From Microcystis aeruginosa FD4 (lineage in GTDB: Bacteria; Cyanobacteriota; Cyanobacteriia; Cyanobacteriales; Microcystaceae), in the NCBI RefSeq assembly GCF_009792235.1, contig NZ_CP046973.1, positions 3,348,001-3,412,000 on the forward strand: DNA of 64,000 bases, in the 5' to 3' direction. This document shows positions 17,174-25,716 of the stretch, in pieces (position 1 is the stretch's first letter; each line of letters opens with the position of its first letter). The notes below the pieces were generated by a model. It was given only the letters and a program-made list of their open reading frames with translations, had not been told where the DNA came from and did no database searches. The translations under genes were made by a program, and so were the position numbers.

Positions 17174-19198
17174 ATGAACCAAGAATCTCTCAGCTTTGTC
17201 CCTGGGAATGTCAAGTTAGCCGATCGCTTTTTAGTGTGTGGATTGGGTAGTCTTGGACAACACTGCGTCAAGTCTTTAAAAGAGTTTGGGGTTAGCGTGG
17301 TCGGTATCGAACTAATACAGCCTCCCAGTTGGGAAATTAATGATTTTCCCGATTTATTAGAGGAAATAATTATCGGTGATTGCCGTCAAAAAAACATTTT
17401 AGTAAGAGCGGGAATCGAGCACTGTCGGGCTGCTTTAATTGTCACCAGTGATGAGCGAATTAATGCCACCACTGCCCTAATTATTCGGCAATTAAATCCC
17501 CTTACCCGCTTAGTGGTGCGTTCTTCTAAAGATAATCTCAATGAGCTACTCAAGGAACGTTTAGGCAATTTTATCGCCTATGAACCCACCCAACTACCCG
17601 CCAATGCCTTTGCTTTAGCCACTTTAGGCACAGAAACCCTCGGTTTTTTGCATCTCGACGGTCAGAAATTGCGGATTATCCAGAGACAAATTAGCCCCGA
17701 AGATGGTTTGATTGATCGCTTTTTAGGTGATTTAAATACCCCCACCCGTCGTCTATTAGCACACACAGCCCCCGATGAACCTTTAAGGGCTGGATTTTAT
17801 CAATGGTCTCCCAGCACCACTATCCGGGCCGGTGATACCATTACCACCATCGAAACTACCTATCAAAACATCGATGCTACCCGCCAGAAACCGTCAAATT
17901 CTCGCCAGAAGTTGCGGCATTTTTGGCAAAAATTGCTCAAAGAAATACAACAATTCTGGCAATTGAGTTTTCAGCAGCAAATTCACCGGGTGGCTTTCAT
18001 GTCAGTATTTATTATTATCTTGCTAGTAATGATCGGGACTTTTCTTTTCCATCTCTACGCCCCGAGAGCTTCCTTTATTTCCTCTCTTTCAGGAACGGCG
18101 ATTCTTTTATTAGGTGGTTACGGTGATGTTTTCGGTGCTTCTAACCCCGAAGATTTAAATGCAGTCCCCTGGTGGATGCAGCTATTTAGTCTCTTTTTAA
18201 CTTTGGCTGGAACCGCTTTTATCGGGGTTCTCTACGCCATTTTGACAGAAACCTTATTATCATCAAGATTTCAATTTATCCCTAACCGTCCCCCAGTTCC
18301 CCAACAGAATCATATCGTTATTGTTGGCTTGGGTCGAGTCGGCAGAGAAGTGGCTAATTTATTACTAGAAATGCAACAGGCGATCGTCGGGGTCAGCTTA
18401 AATAGGGATTTTGATGCGACTATGCTGCCAAAAATGCCCCTGATGACGGGAAATATCGAAGAATCTTTAAAAAATGTCAATTTAGATAGGGCCAAAAGTA
18501 TAGCGATCGTTACCGATGACGAAATCCTCAATTTAGAAGTGGCTCTAACCACCCGCAAACTCAACCCCCAAAGCTACTTAGTCATCCGCACCACCGACGA
18601 CAACCTTAGTCAACAATTAAGTCAAATTCTGCCTCAATCTCACATTTTAGGAACCAACACCGTAGCGGCAGAAGCCTTTACGGGAGCCGCTTTCGGAGAA
18701 AATATCATCTATCTGTTCCGTTGGGCGCAAAAAACGATTCTGGTGACGGAATACGAGATCGAAGCCGGAGATACTCTCAATGGTAGCTCGATCGGGGATA
18801 TTGCCTACGGTTATCGAGTCGTGCCGATCCTACACCAACGAGAACGGGAAACCACGAAATTAATGCCCGAAGACTATCTCAACTTACGCATCGGCGATCG
18901 CATTGTGGTGCTGGCCACCATCAACGGACTGCGACGGGTGGAACAGGGTCGTCGCACTCCCAAAACTTGGCGCGTGCGGGTGGAAAAAGCCTTTAATCGC
19001 AATATTGCCGCGGAAGCGCCCACCGTGATCAGTCGTTTTTCTAATTGTCCCCTGAAAACCGCCAGCGATCTCATGGAAAATTTGCCAGCGACCCTCAGCG
19101 CCCCCCTCTACGAACAGCAGGCGATTCGATTAGTTTCCGAGTTAAAAAAAATTCAAGTTCAAGCCTTGGCCATTCCCATTAACCCGAAATCGGGATAA
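17174..19198 (+). CDS. ion-channel-like protein with two RCK (TrkA-N) domains
   Basis: An N-terminal RCK domain (residues ~15-170, FLVCGLGSLGQHCVKSL Rossmann turn) precedes a channel-like membrane part with segments near 275-297 (FMSVFIIILLVMIGTFLFHL) and 335-360. Between them is a pore-loop-like LLGGYGD at 312-318, resembling the TVGYGD filter of potassium channels but with Leu-Gly in place of Thr-Val. A second RCK domain (IVIVGLGRVGREVANLL, ~378 on) and a TrkA-C-like tail follow. It probably conducts or gates ions under nucleotide control at a membrane. The altered filter leaves ion selectivity open. Confidence 0.82.
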   Translation: MNQESLSFVPGNVKLADRFLVCGLGSLGQHCVKSLKEFGVSVVGIELIQPPSWEINDFPDLLEEIIIGDCRQKNILVRAGIEHCRAALIVTSDERINATTALIIRQLNPLTRLVVRSSKDNLNELLKERLGNFIAYEPTQLPANAFALATLGTETLGFLHLDGQKLRIIQRQISPEDGLIDRFLGDLNTPTRRLLAHTAPDEPLRAGFYQWSPSTTIRAGDTITTIETTYQNIDATRQKPSNSRQKLRHFWQKLLKEIQQFWQLSFQQQIHRVAFMSVFIIILLVMIGTFLFHLYAPRASFISSLSGTAILLLGGYGDVFGASNPEDLNAVPWWMQLFSLFLTLAGTAFIGVLYAILTETLLSSRFQFIPNRPPVPQQNHIVIVGLGRVGREVANLLLEMQQAIVGVSLNRDFDATMLPKMPLMTGNIEESLKNVNLDRAKSIAIVTDDEILNLEVALTTRKLNPQSYLVIRTTDDNLSQQLSQILPQSHILGTNTVAAEAFTGAAFGENIIYLFRWAQKTILVTEYEIEAGDTLNGSSIGDIAYGYRVVPILHQRERETTKLMPEDYLNLRIGDRIVVLATINGLRRVEQGRRTPKTWRVRVEKAFNRNIAAEAPTVISRFSNCPLKTASDLMENLPATLSAPLYEQQAIRLVSELKKIQVQALAIPINPKSG

Positions 19199-19219
19199 TT
19201 GGGAGTTATACTTTTTTTG

Positions 19220-19342
19220 TCAAACTAGAAGGCTCTCTTGGTCTTTTTTAAACAACCACAAATAACGCTCGATCGCTACCAAGTCCGTGTAAATGTCGCC
19301 GGCCGTGGTTTCGGTTGCTTCTTTGGTGAGATTGTTACTCAT
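19220..19342 (-). CDS. small hypothetical protein (40 residues)
   Basis: An ATG at 19342 is preceded at a good distance by GGAG (TTAGGAGTAGAAAA on the minus strand). The short product starts MSNNLTKEATETTAGDIY and ends FKKDQESLLV. It is not a member of any family I recognise. It lies between the convergent channel gene and a miniature element whose left end is 53 bases upstream. It could be a real small protein or the 5' remnant of a longer gene; the good ribosome site is the main support. Confidence 0.42.
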   Translation of the reverse strand: MSNNLTKEATETTAGDIYTDLVAIERYLWLFKKDQESLLV

Positions 19343-19394
19343 TTTTCTACTCCTAAATTCCAAACTATTACCAAGTCACGGCACTGGAATCAAG

Positions 19395-19625
19395 CTGACA
19401 GGGGGACAAGCGAGCTAGAAAACTTGCCAACAAAGGCTTCTGGCTTCTCTCGCTAGAAATAGATCTAGCGATTCTAGGCAAAAAGCTAACGAAAGAATTA
19501 GGGATAGGAGCAAGCTTACTAGGAATTATTATTAATAAGTGAGATATGGTGCGGCGAACTTTTTCGAGCTAAAACCATGAAAAGCTTATGATATATGGAT
19601 TTCAGCCTTCTTGTCCCCCTGTCAG
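19395..19625. mobile_element. MITE with 16-bp inverted ends and 9-bp target duplication
   Basis: The left end CTGACAGGGGGACAAG (19395-19410) is the exact reverse complement of the right end CTTGTCCCCCTGTCAG (19610-19625). A perfect direct repeat GGAATCAAG brackets the element (19386-19394 and 19626-19634). The 231-bp interior has no gene. It must have been mobilised by a transposase encoded elsewhere; the transposase in this window belongs to an element with different ends. Confidence 0.9.
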
Positions 19626-19637
19626 GGAATCAAGGGG

Positions 19638-19955
19638 TTAGGGGTTAGGAAAAAAAACTATTTTTCCGAGTATGGTCAGTATTCCTGTCACCAAAATTCC
19701 GACAATGCCAAGAAAAGCATTACTTGTAATATTCAACCTTCCATTTAGGTCATTAATGCGCTTTTCTGTCTCTATTACCTTAGAATCTAAGGCTTTAATA
19801 TCTCCCTTTAACTCAGACTGCCCGATTTCTAACTTTGTGAGACGTTCCTCGATTTTGTCGAATTTTTGACTAACATCTTTCTGGTAACTGTCTATTTTCC
19901 CTTCAATCCTTGTCAGAACAGCTTCTAAGGAATAAGTCACGGTTTCGTTAGACAT
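19638..19955 (-). CDS. coiled-coil protein with C-terminal membrane segment
   Basis: The 105-residue product is a predicted coiled coil over residues ~10-75 (VLTRIEGKIDSYQKDV, KFDKIEERLTKLEIG, ETEKRINDLNGRL heptads) followed by one membrane helix (AFLGIVGILVTGILTILGKIV). Similar small proteins are frequent in filamentous and bloom-forming cyanobacteria, but no function is known to me. It starts 11 bases after the stop of the ribbon-helix-helix-like gene, with AGGAG inside that spacer, so the two form one operon. Confidence 0.72.
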   Translation of the reverse strand: MSNETVTYSLEAVLTRIEGKIDSYQKDVSQKFDKIEERLTKLEIGQSELKGDIKALDSKVIETEKRINDLNGRLNITSNAFLGIVGILVTGILTILGKIVFFPNP

Positions 19956-19966
19956 TGCCTAAACTC

Positions 19967-20203
19967 CTATCTTTTCGTTGATGCGATCTCTCCTACCAAT
20001 TCGGCGCGTAGCGAAGCGATCGCCGCTTCTATCTTTTTATCTACTGTGTCCATATCGTCTAGGGTTGCCTTCCCTAGTGCCGATTCAATAAATCTTATGA
20101 TTTCACCGCTTGCACTATTGCCGCGCTTTTCAGACCACTGCTTAAAGGCTTCCCAATCGTCTTCATCAACTCTAAAAGTTGCCAGAATTTTATTTTTAGC
20201 CAT
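19967..20203 (-). CDS. ribbon-helix-helix-like small protein, possible repressor
   Basis: The 78-residue protein begins with a short basic strand (KNKILATFRVDEDDWEAFKQWSEK) and a following GNSASGEIIRFIESAL helix, the layout of ribbon-helix-helix/CopG-like DNA-binding proteins; the rest is helical. An inverted repeat GTCTATA ... TATAGAC lies just upstream of its start, where an autoregulatory protein would bind. It could be an antitoxin-like or plasmid-type regulator. No toxin gene is recognised next to it. Confidence 0.62.
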   Translation of the reverse strand: MAKNKILATFRVDEDDWEAFKQWSEKRGNSASGEIIRFIESALGKATLDDMDTVDKKIEAAIASLRAELVGEIASTKR

Positions 20204-20216
20204 ATTCTATACTGAT

Positions 20217-20240
20217 GTCTATACTGTATAAATTATAGAC
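20217..20240. promoter_or_regulatory. candidate operator, GTCTATA inverted repeat
   Basis: GTCTATA at 20217-20223 faces TATAGAC at 20234-20240, 14 bases upstream of the ribbon-helix-helix-like start. A further TATAGAC half-site lies at 20329-20335, inside the promoter of the divergent decayed gene. This is the arrangement expected if one small repressor controls both directions. Confidence 0.5.
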
Positions 20241-20318
20241 TTTAATCTATTATCCTGTATATAAAAAAAATCTGTTTAATAAATTCACTCTCTATAAGAA
20301 TCTTATATATAAAATGTA

Positions 20319-20346
20319 TTGACAAGTGTATAGACCTAAGTATATA
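20319..20346 (+). promoter_or_regulatory. sigma70-type promoter of the decayed gene
   Basis: TTGACA at 20319-20324 is separated by 16 bases from TATATA at 20341-20346. It points toward the decayed gene that starts at 20437. A TATAGAC half-site lies between the two boxes, suggesting repression. Confidence 0.5.
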
Positions 20347-20436
20347 CCAAGAATATAGAGAAAAACGACCGCTACCAATTCCACTCAGTGCGATCGCCTC
20401 TCTCGTAAAATCTCAAACCAAAAGGATGATACCACG

Positions 20437-21026
20437 ATGAAACTTATAGTCATTTCAGATAAGTCTGATACAGTCTAGACCGACAAAACCCTTATGAAAT
20501 CTGGGATTGATATTCTCAATCTTAATTGAAATGACTATATTGACGCAATTGTCACGGATTCCCCCCGGCGCGTAACCACAAAATTTGGAGAAAGAACCGT
20601 TATCGACGCGATCGCTCGCGATTAAGGGGAAAAAATCACCTTATGGCAGCCCGGCGATGATTCCTACAGCCACAAATATTTGATCAAAAATAGCCAGATC
20701 CAAGTTGCGATCGATTCAAGAGGAAAAACCTCCCTAGTGGAAAATCCCAATCTAACCAACTTAGGCCAACCCTGCCCGATTCCCCCATACCTGTTAAGCC
20801 GGTTTATGACCATAAAATCGATAAAACCAGCGAAAAAACGAGCGAGAGTGACCAATCTTTCCTATCTCCCAATCAAAAGCGTGAAATCGCGCAATACAGC
20901 CAAAATATAGCTAAACTTTACGGTTTATGCTTAAATCAGGCTGAAACTTTGGGAGTCGATGGGGAAGATCGACGCGCGATCGCTACCACCCTCTATCTCT
21001 CTGCTCAAAAGAAATTCGCGCTGTAA
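20437..21026 (+). pseudogene. decayed gene of unknown (phage- or plasmid-like) protein
   Basis: Starting at the ATG at 20437 (AAAGGATG 16 bases upstream), the frame continues in protein-like composition (KFGERTVIDAIARD, EKITLWQPGDDSYSHKYLIK, IQVAIDSRGKTSLVE) but is broken by stop codons TAG, TGA and TAA within the first 200 bases. A frameshift near 20780-20810 then leads into a second frame (NQKREIAQYSQNIAKLYGLCLNQAETLG) ending at 21026. The original function is not recognised; the C-terminal part is helical. Multiple independent lesions show true decay rather than a single sequence error. Confidence 0.65.
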
Positions 21027-21073
21027 TTGATTAGAAAATGGGGGGATTTTTCCCTTTTCATAGGAGAGGAAAA

Positions 21074-21220
21074 ATGAAAGAATTTACAGGATTACTCAAG
21101 CTTGAGATAGAGGTAACGGTCAACGCTAAAGACAAAAAAGAAGCCGTCTCGTTTTTCGATGATTTATATGCCAATATCACCATCGAAAACCACGGAAACC
21201 GAGAGATAGAGATAGTTTAG
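21074..21220 (+). CDS. small hypothetical protein (48 residues)
   Basis: The ATG at 21074 follows GGAGAGG at 21063-21069; a longer upstream frame has no ribosome site. The product (MKEFTGLLKLEIEVTVNAKD, AVSFFDDLYANITIENHGN) looks like a small alpha/beta fold with a helix between strands. No family recognised. It lies in a row of small accessory genes downstream of the decayed gene and could have belonged to the same unit. Confidence 0.5.
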   Translation: MKEFTGLLKLEIEVTVNAKDKKEAVSFFDDLYANITIENHGNREIEIV

Positions 21221-21409
21221 GACAATCTTTACCTAATCGAGAATGATTGGATTTTAGAGGATTAATTACCAGTTATCGGTTATCAGTAATTGAGTGAAAA
21301 GATTAAGACTCCTCAGCGTTGGCATCGAAAAGCCCATAATTAAAGTTATTCCCCCATCCGACGGGCATCGGTGGGGGACAAGAAATTAGTCTATTAGGAG
21401 TTTACCAAA

Positions 21410-21685
21410 ATGTCAGAAGACAGATTAGAGCGGATCGAGAGAATAGTGGAATCGAACGCTCGCGCTATTCAAGCCCTAGCTGAGGCCGTCGCTAGTGACC
21501 GCGAGGAACGGAAACAGGAGAAAAAAGGGCTTTGCGATTACCTAGCTCGAATAGCAAGCGCACAATCAGATTTTTATGAGACTCAAGCCGATTTTTACCG
21601 GCATCTAGAGAGAATGGATGATCGACACGCTCAAATGATTGAAATCATCCGACAGATTAACGAGAATAGAAGCGATCGAGCCTAA
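21410..21685 (+). CDS. small coiled-coil protein
   Basis: The 91-residue, strongly charged product (DRLERIERIVESNARAIQALAEAV, ASDREERKQEKKGL, LERMDDRHAQMIEIIRQINENR) is helical throughout with heptad spacing. AGGAG precedes the ATG. Such short coiled-coil proteins are common in cyanobacterial accessory DNA; no function is known. It is followed 76 bases later by the interrupted XRE regulator gene. Confidence 0.6.
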   Translation: MSEDRLERIERIVESNARAIQALAEAVASDREERKQEKKGLCDYLARIASAQSDFYETQADFYRHLERMDDRHAQMIEIIRQINENRSDRA

Positions 21686-21915
21686 CCTCTAGAAGTTGCC
21701 CTTAGCCGTGCCTACGGGCTTAATTAAGCCCATAAATATTTCGATAATGTTGAGTCAAGTAATGGAGTTAACCTTTTCACAATGGTTTCTAATTAACTGG
21801 AGTTTAGACTAACTCAACCTGCAACCAAACTGCACAGTTTGGTCTAATGATAAGAAGACTACAGGGAGTCAAAAAAAGGAGATAATGGGATAAAATTGTC
21901 AAATAATCAAAAAAC

Positions 21916-23241
21916 TTGAATCAATCTACTCAGAAACTCCAGGATTTTAGAAATGAAGTCTATCAACTACTAGGGCCAGCTAAAGATAGCACTTTCGAGT
22001 TGATGGATGCCATTCTTGTCACGAAAAATGTCTATTCTTTGGTTGAATTATCGCTTTCACCAGTATTTCGACGAAAGTGGTCAAGCCTGTATGAAGCTCT
22101 CGATGATTGTCGGCCTAAAACCAACAAATTGATGAAACTCTATATTAGCGAAATCCCCAGATCCGAACCATCACAACGGATAATCTTGGCAGGAGATCAT
22201 ACACCTTGGCCCAGAACTGAAGCTCCAACGTTAAAAGACAGAACTTATGAACACGGGGCCAAAGTTATTTCAGGAAAACCAATTACGTTAGGTCATGGTT
22301 ACAGTACGTTAGCCTGGATACCAAAAGAAAAAGGCAGTTGGGCATTGCCCTTACGACATGAGAGAATTACTTCTCATGAAACGCCAATAACTAGAGCCGT
22401 TTTACAACTTAAACAAGTATGCCGACATCTCGAAGAAAGACCCATAACTTTGTGGGACAGTGAGTATGGGTGCGCTAATTTCGTAAAACTAACATCCGAG
22501 ATAAATGCGGATAAGTTAATGCGTTTACGTCCTAACCGTTGTGTTTTTGCTAAGGCTCCTGCCTATCAAGGAAAAGGAAGACCGAAGAAACATGGACATA
22601 AAATGAAATTGTCTGATCCCATAACTTGGGCAATTCCTATTGAATCAATTGAAATCAATGATTCAACTTGGGGAGTCGTTAAAATTCAAAAATGGAGCCA
22701 ATTTCATTTCTATGAATCGGCGGAGCATCCGATGGAAATCATTTTGATTCAACGCCAAGGGAAAGGACTTTCCCAAAAAGAAGCCAAACCAATGTGGTTA
22801 GCGTGGATTGGAACCGAACAACCTTCTTTAATGTCCTTATGGTCGCTTTATTTAAAACGCTTTGCTATTGAACATTGGAATCGATTTGTTAAACAAAGAT
22901 TACATTGGACAAAAGCGAAATTGGGAAATACAGAAAGCGGGCAGAGATGGAGTAATTTGATGCCAATTTTAACTTGGCAATTATGGTTAGCTCGTGAAAT
23001 GATAGAGGACAACCCGCTGCCGTGGCAGAAGCCTCAACCCCTGGAGAAGTTAACCCCCGGACGAGTGGCACAAGGCTTTGCGGGACTTTTAGCCGTGATA
23101 GGCACACCCGCCAAACCACCAAAACCCCGCGGAAAGTCCCCAGGTTGGGAAAAGGGTAAGAAAAGGAAGAAAAAACCTCGTTATCCAGTGGTCAAAAAGA
23201 CAGTAACTCGACAGAAAAAAGACAAAAAAGAGGCAGATTAA
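21916..23241 (+). CDS. DDE transposase (IS4/IS701-like)
   Basis: The 441-residue protein has blocks IILAGDHTPWPRTEAP (first Asp), PITLWDSEYGCANFV (second Asp) and RFAIEHWNRFVKQRLHWTKAKLG (catalytic Glu with YREKW-like surroundings), the spacing expected of DDE transposases. The C-terminal ~45 residues are very basic (GKKRKKKPRYPVVKK). The frame starts with TTG at 21916; no ATG is available in frame nearby. The gene fills most of the insertion sequence and looks intact. It catalyses movement of its own element and shows no obvious frameshift or stop. Confidence 0.9.
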   Translation: MNQSTQKLQDFRNEVYQLLGPAKDSTFELMDAILVTKNVYSLVELSLSPVFRRKWSSLYEALDDCRPKTNKLMKLYISEIPRSEPSQRIILAGDHTPWPRTEAPTLKDRTYEHGAKVISGKPITLGHGYSTLAWIPKEKGSWALPLRHERITSHETPITRAVLQLKQVCRHLEERPITLWDSEYGCANFVKLTSEINADKLMRLRPNRCVFAKAPAYQGKGRPKKHGHKMKLSDPITWAIPIESIEINDSTWGVVKIQKWSQFHFYESAEHPMEIILIQRQGKGLSQKEAKPMWLAWIGTEQPSLMSLWSLYLKRFAIEHWNRFVKQRLHWTKAKLGNTESGQRWSNLMPILTWQLWLAREMIEDNPLPWQKPQPLEKLTPGRVAQGFAGLLAVIGTPAKPPKPRGKSPGWEKGKKRKKKPRYPVVKKTVTRQKKDKKEAD

Positions 23242-23270
23242 AGCCCCTAATGAATAAATTAGCCTTATTT

Positions 23271-23302
23271 TTAGCTTTTCTGACAAGCTAAGTCTTTTTT
23301 TT
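23271..23302 (+). terminator. intrinsic terminator inside the insertion sequence
   Basis: TTAGCTT (23271-23277) pairs with AAGCTAA (23285-23291), followed by a run of T at 23294-23302. It lies just after the transposase stop. Confidence 0.7.
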
Positions 23303-23597
23303 ATGCGTTCTAATTATCAGACTAGACTTTACAGTCTGATTTTTTAGTCTAAACTCCAGTAATTAAGAGACGGTCTCGATCACTGTCTCAAGACGACATA
23401 GCGAAAACATTAGGAGTCTCAAAACAGACGATCAGCAATTGGGAGAGGGAAGTCACTATCCCTACCCTGACCATCAATCAATTTAAGAAACTTTGTAAAT
23501 TGCTTGACTGTACCCTTGACGACTTCCCTTCCCCTCAAGACGACTAACACCTAACCCCTAACCCCTAATGATTCCCACGTCGTTACTTGGTAAAGTT

Positions 23598-25514
23598 TTA
23601 TACAGTTAAAGTGACAGTAGCCTTGGCAGTTTGTCCGGAATCAGAAGTGGCAGTAATAGTAATTGTATCCCCAGCCTTTCCTTGTGCAGGTGCAGTGTAG
23701 GTAAATTTGGCATCAGTGGTGTTTTTATCAATTTTACCGCTTTCTGGCGGTGAGATTGTGATGGTGTAGTTACCAACGGGGTTAATGGTAAATTCTTGGC
23801 TTCCATTTAATGCTAAACTTTTGATAGGCGGAGCGATCAAAATCGTTGGAGGTAGTCCCTGTCCAGTGGAACTAGCCTCTACAGTCACTTTTTTCTCTAC
23901 TTGACTAATTAAATCGGGAACAAGACGTTCGCTAAATCCAGCCACAAAAGCCATTGCCAAAAGTCCATATAAATAGGTGTCATCACCCGTACCTTTAGTG
24001 CTAGGCCGAATTTCTATGGGAAAAATGTTAGAGTTAAGAATTAGCAGAATAAAGAAAGCGAAACTTCCCCCTAAAATGGGTTTGGTTAAACCAATTGCAA
24101 ATGGCAAGAAGTCATCGTCATATTTTTGATTTTTGGGATCATCAAAGTCTTGCAAACGAGCTAGAAGACTAACTCCTCCCCCTAAAGTGCCTGTTATCCA
24201 CATCAAACGTATAATTGTTATTACTCCGTCCTGAGTATTTTGGCTACCTTCTCCCTGAGTATTTTGGCTACTAGATTTTATGACTGGAGGTATTGTTATT
24301 ACTCCGTCCTTGGGATTTGAGCTATTTTTTCCCTGAGTATTTTGGCTACCTTCTCCCTGAGTATTTTGGCTACCTTCTCCCTGAGTATTTTGGCTACTAG
24401 ATTTTTTTATGACTGGAGGTAAGGAAAGTAACTCGTTCACTGGAGAGAATTTCATAATAACCCAATTTACAGGGAAAGCCAACGCTAATCCAATTAAAAC
24501 TTTTGTAGGTATTCTGAAAGAATGGAAAAGATTATCTCTGAAGTTTGCTGAAATAAACCCAGAACCGTTCTGAATTTTTCTTAATCCCGTTTTCGCAGCA
24601 TAGCGTAATTTTTGTGCCAACCTAATATTAGGTTGACCTGTTAAAGATTTAATCGCAATTTCTCCAGCATCTACCACCGCCTTTACTTGCATGATATCAC
24701 AAGGTTTGGAAATGTTCATGAGTTCTACCTGCGCTATCCCTAGTATTGTAATTAATTTAGCTAATTCCCCCTGTACTTCCCGGTCTAATTCTGGAGGGAA
24801 TCCCGCTACTTGTTCTTTGGTTCTTTCCAGCAAAGTATCAATTCTTTTATTTAGTTTGATCACCTCATCTCTAGCTTGAATTTCATTGATTAAATCGTCT
24901 AAATTTTTAAATAAAACACTTGCTTCTTGTAGTTGTGCAAAATTATCTTTAAATTCCTTGACTAACTTTTCAAAGGGTTCATCTACTTCAGGAATTGAAC
25001 TATATTTGTCTAAGTTATCCTTCAGTTCAGCAATCAAAGACTCATTTTTCTGTTGTAATTCCACAGTGGCAGAAAATTCAACCAAAGTATCTTTAACTTT
25101 TGTTTGCCAAGCAGTTAGCTTTTCCTTGAGTTTTGGCAAGTTTGGAACGTTAGCATTAGCATCGAATACAATAGTAATTGTTGTAACTAAACTATCAGTT
25201 TCTTGGCTTAAAGTATCAAGAGGAGTTTCTGAAATTTTGCCAGTAGATAAAAGGTGGATTGTCTCCACAAGCTGATCGGTATGAGCTATTATTTGTTTTT
25301 CTAATTCTTCTCTGCTAGGTAAAGGGTCTGAAAAAGTTAATTCACCTAGTTTTTGAATAAGTTCATCTCTTAAATTCTGAGTCTCTTGAGTGATATTTGT
25401 CGCTTCTGTTTGGTAACTAGCAAGGGTAGCTGATTTATCCTGACTAAATTTATTTTGGGTTTCCAGAATAAATTGATTAATTTTTTGTTCGATAGCAGGA
25501 TTCAGATTAATCAT
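23598..25514 (-). CDS. coiled-coil multi-pass membrane protein with expanded SQNTQGEG repeat and Ig-like tail
   Basis: AGGAGA precedes the ATG. The first ~300 residues are helical with long coiled-coil segments. Membrane segments follow: VLIGLALAFPVNWVIMKF (~345), then LMWITGTLGGGVSLLARL, FFILLILNSNIFPI and YLYGLLAMAFVAGFSERLVPD. Between the first and second is a low-complexity linker made of the octapeptide SQNTQGEG (24-bp unit) in two clusters, separated by a duplicated VITIPPVI-type block. The last ~85 residues form an Ig-like beta domain (AGDTITITATSDSGQTAKATVTL). Function unknown; it may link membrane and cell surface. It lies between the accessory patch and groL. Confidence 0.75.
   Translation of the reverse strand: MINLNPAIEQKINQFILETQNKFSQDKSATLASYQTEATNITQETQNLRDELIQKLGELTFSDPLPSREELEKQIIAHTDQLVETIHLLSTGKISETPLDTLSQETDSLVTTITIVFDANANVPNLPKLKEKLTAWQTKVKDTLVEFSATVELQQKNESLIAELKDNLDKYSSIPEVDEPFEKLVKEFKDNFAQLQEASVLFKNLDDLINEIQARDEVIKLNKRIDTLLERTKEQVAGFPPELDREVQGELAKLITILGIAQVELMNISKPCDIMQVKAVVDAGEIAIKSLTGQPNIRLAQKLRYAAKTGLRKIQNGSGFISANFRDNLFHSFRIPTKVLIGLALAFPVNWVIMKFSPVNELLSLPPVIKKSSSQNTQGEGSQNTQGEGSQNTQGKNSSNPKDGVITIPPVIKSSSQNTQGEGSQNTQDGVITIIRLMWITGTLGGGVSLLARLQDFDDPKNQKYDDDFLPFAIGLTKPILGGSFAFFILLILNSNIFPIEIRPSTKGTGDDTYLYGLLAMAFVAGFSERLVPDLISQVEKKVTVEASSTGQGLPPTILIAPPIKSLALNGSQEFTINPVGNYTITISPPESGKIDKNTTDAKFTYTAPAQGKAGDTITITATSDSGQTAKATVTLTV
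24222..24420. repeat. in-gene 24-bp tandem repeat (SQNTQGEG) with nested duplication
   Basis: The unit TTTTGGCTACCTTCTCCCTG with variants occurs about five times, in two clusters joined by a repeated segment containing GACTGGAGGTATTGTTATT. Its length is a multiple of three, so repeat number can change without breaking the gene. Confidence 0.8.
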
Positions 25515-25716
25515 GGTTGTCTTCTCCTAAAAAAAAGGCGAAAATGGGCTAAAATTCTGTTAGCTTCCCGATGCTACAATAGTTATCATTGATTTTCCGC
25601 AATTATTAATAAATCTTGATAAATTTTTATTTTTTTAACTCAATTCAGTCTGCCGTAGGGACATAACACCGTTATCTCCTCAACATCGTTATCTCCTCAA
25701 TAACCGCACACCGGGG

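Larger units (their letters stand above)
21797..23359 (+). mobile_element. complete insertion sequence, 1563 bp
   Basis: Perfect 16-bp inverted ends CTGGAGTTTAGACTAA (21797-21812) and TTAGTCTAAACTCCAG (23344-23359) bracket one transposase gene. A 7-bp target duplication TAATTAA lies at 21790-21796 and 23360-23366. The element appears intact. It splits the XRE regulator gene. Its family could not be fixed by eye; a DDE (IS4/IS701-like) group is suggested by the transposase. Confidence 0.93.
21762..23547 (+). pseudogene. XRE-family HTH regulator gene interrupted by an insertion sequence
   Basis: The frame starts at the ATG at 21762 (MELTFSQWFLI) and is cut at 21796 by the insertion sequence. 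It resumes exactly after the duplicated TAATTAA at 23367 and runs to the TAA at 23545-23547. The joined 71-residue protein contains a full HTH: SLSQDDIAKTLGVSKQTISNWE, followed by a short LDCTLDDF tail. Reading is seamless when one copy of the 7-bp duplication is removed, which confirms both the gene and the insertion site. It would have been a small DNA-binding repressor. Confidence 0.85.

Noticed and set aside
20680..20910. Apparent 76-residue gene on the plus strand
   Set aside because: It is the middle part of the decayed gene 20437-21026, without its own ribosome site.
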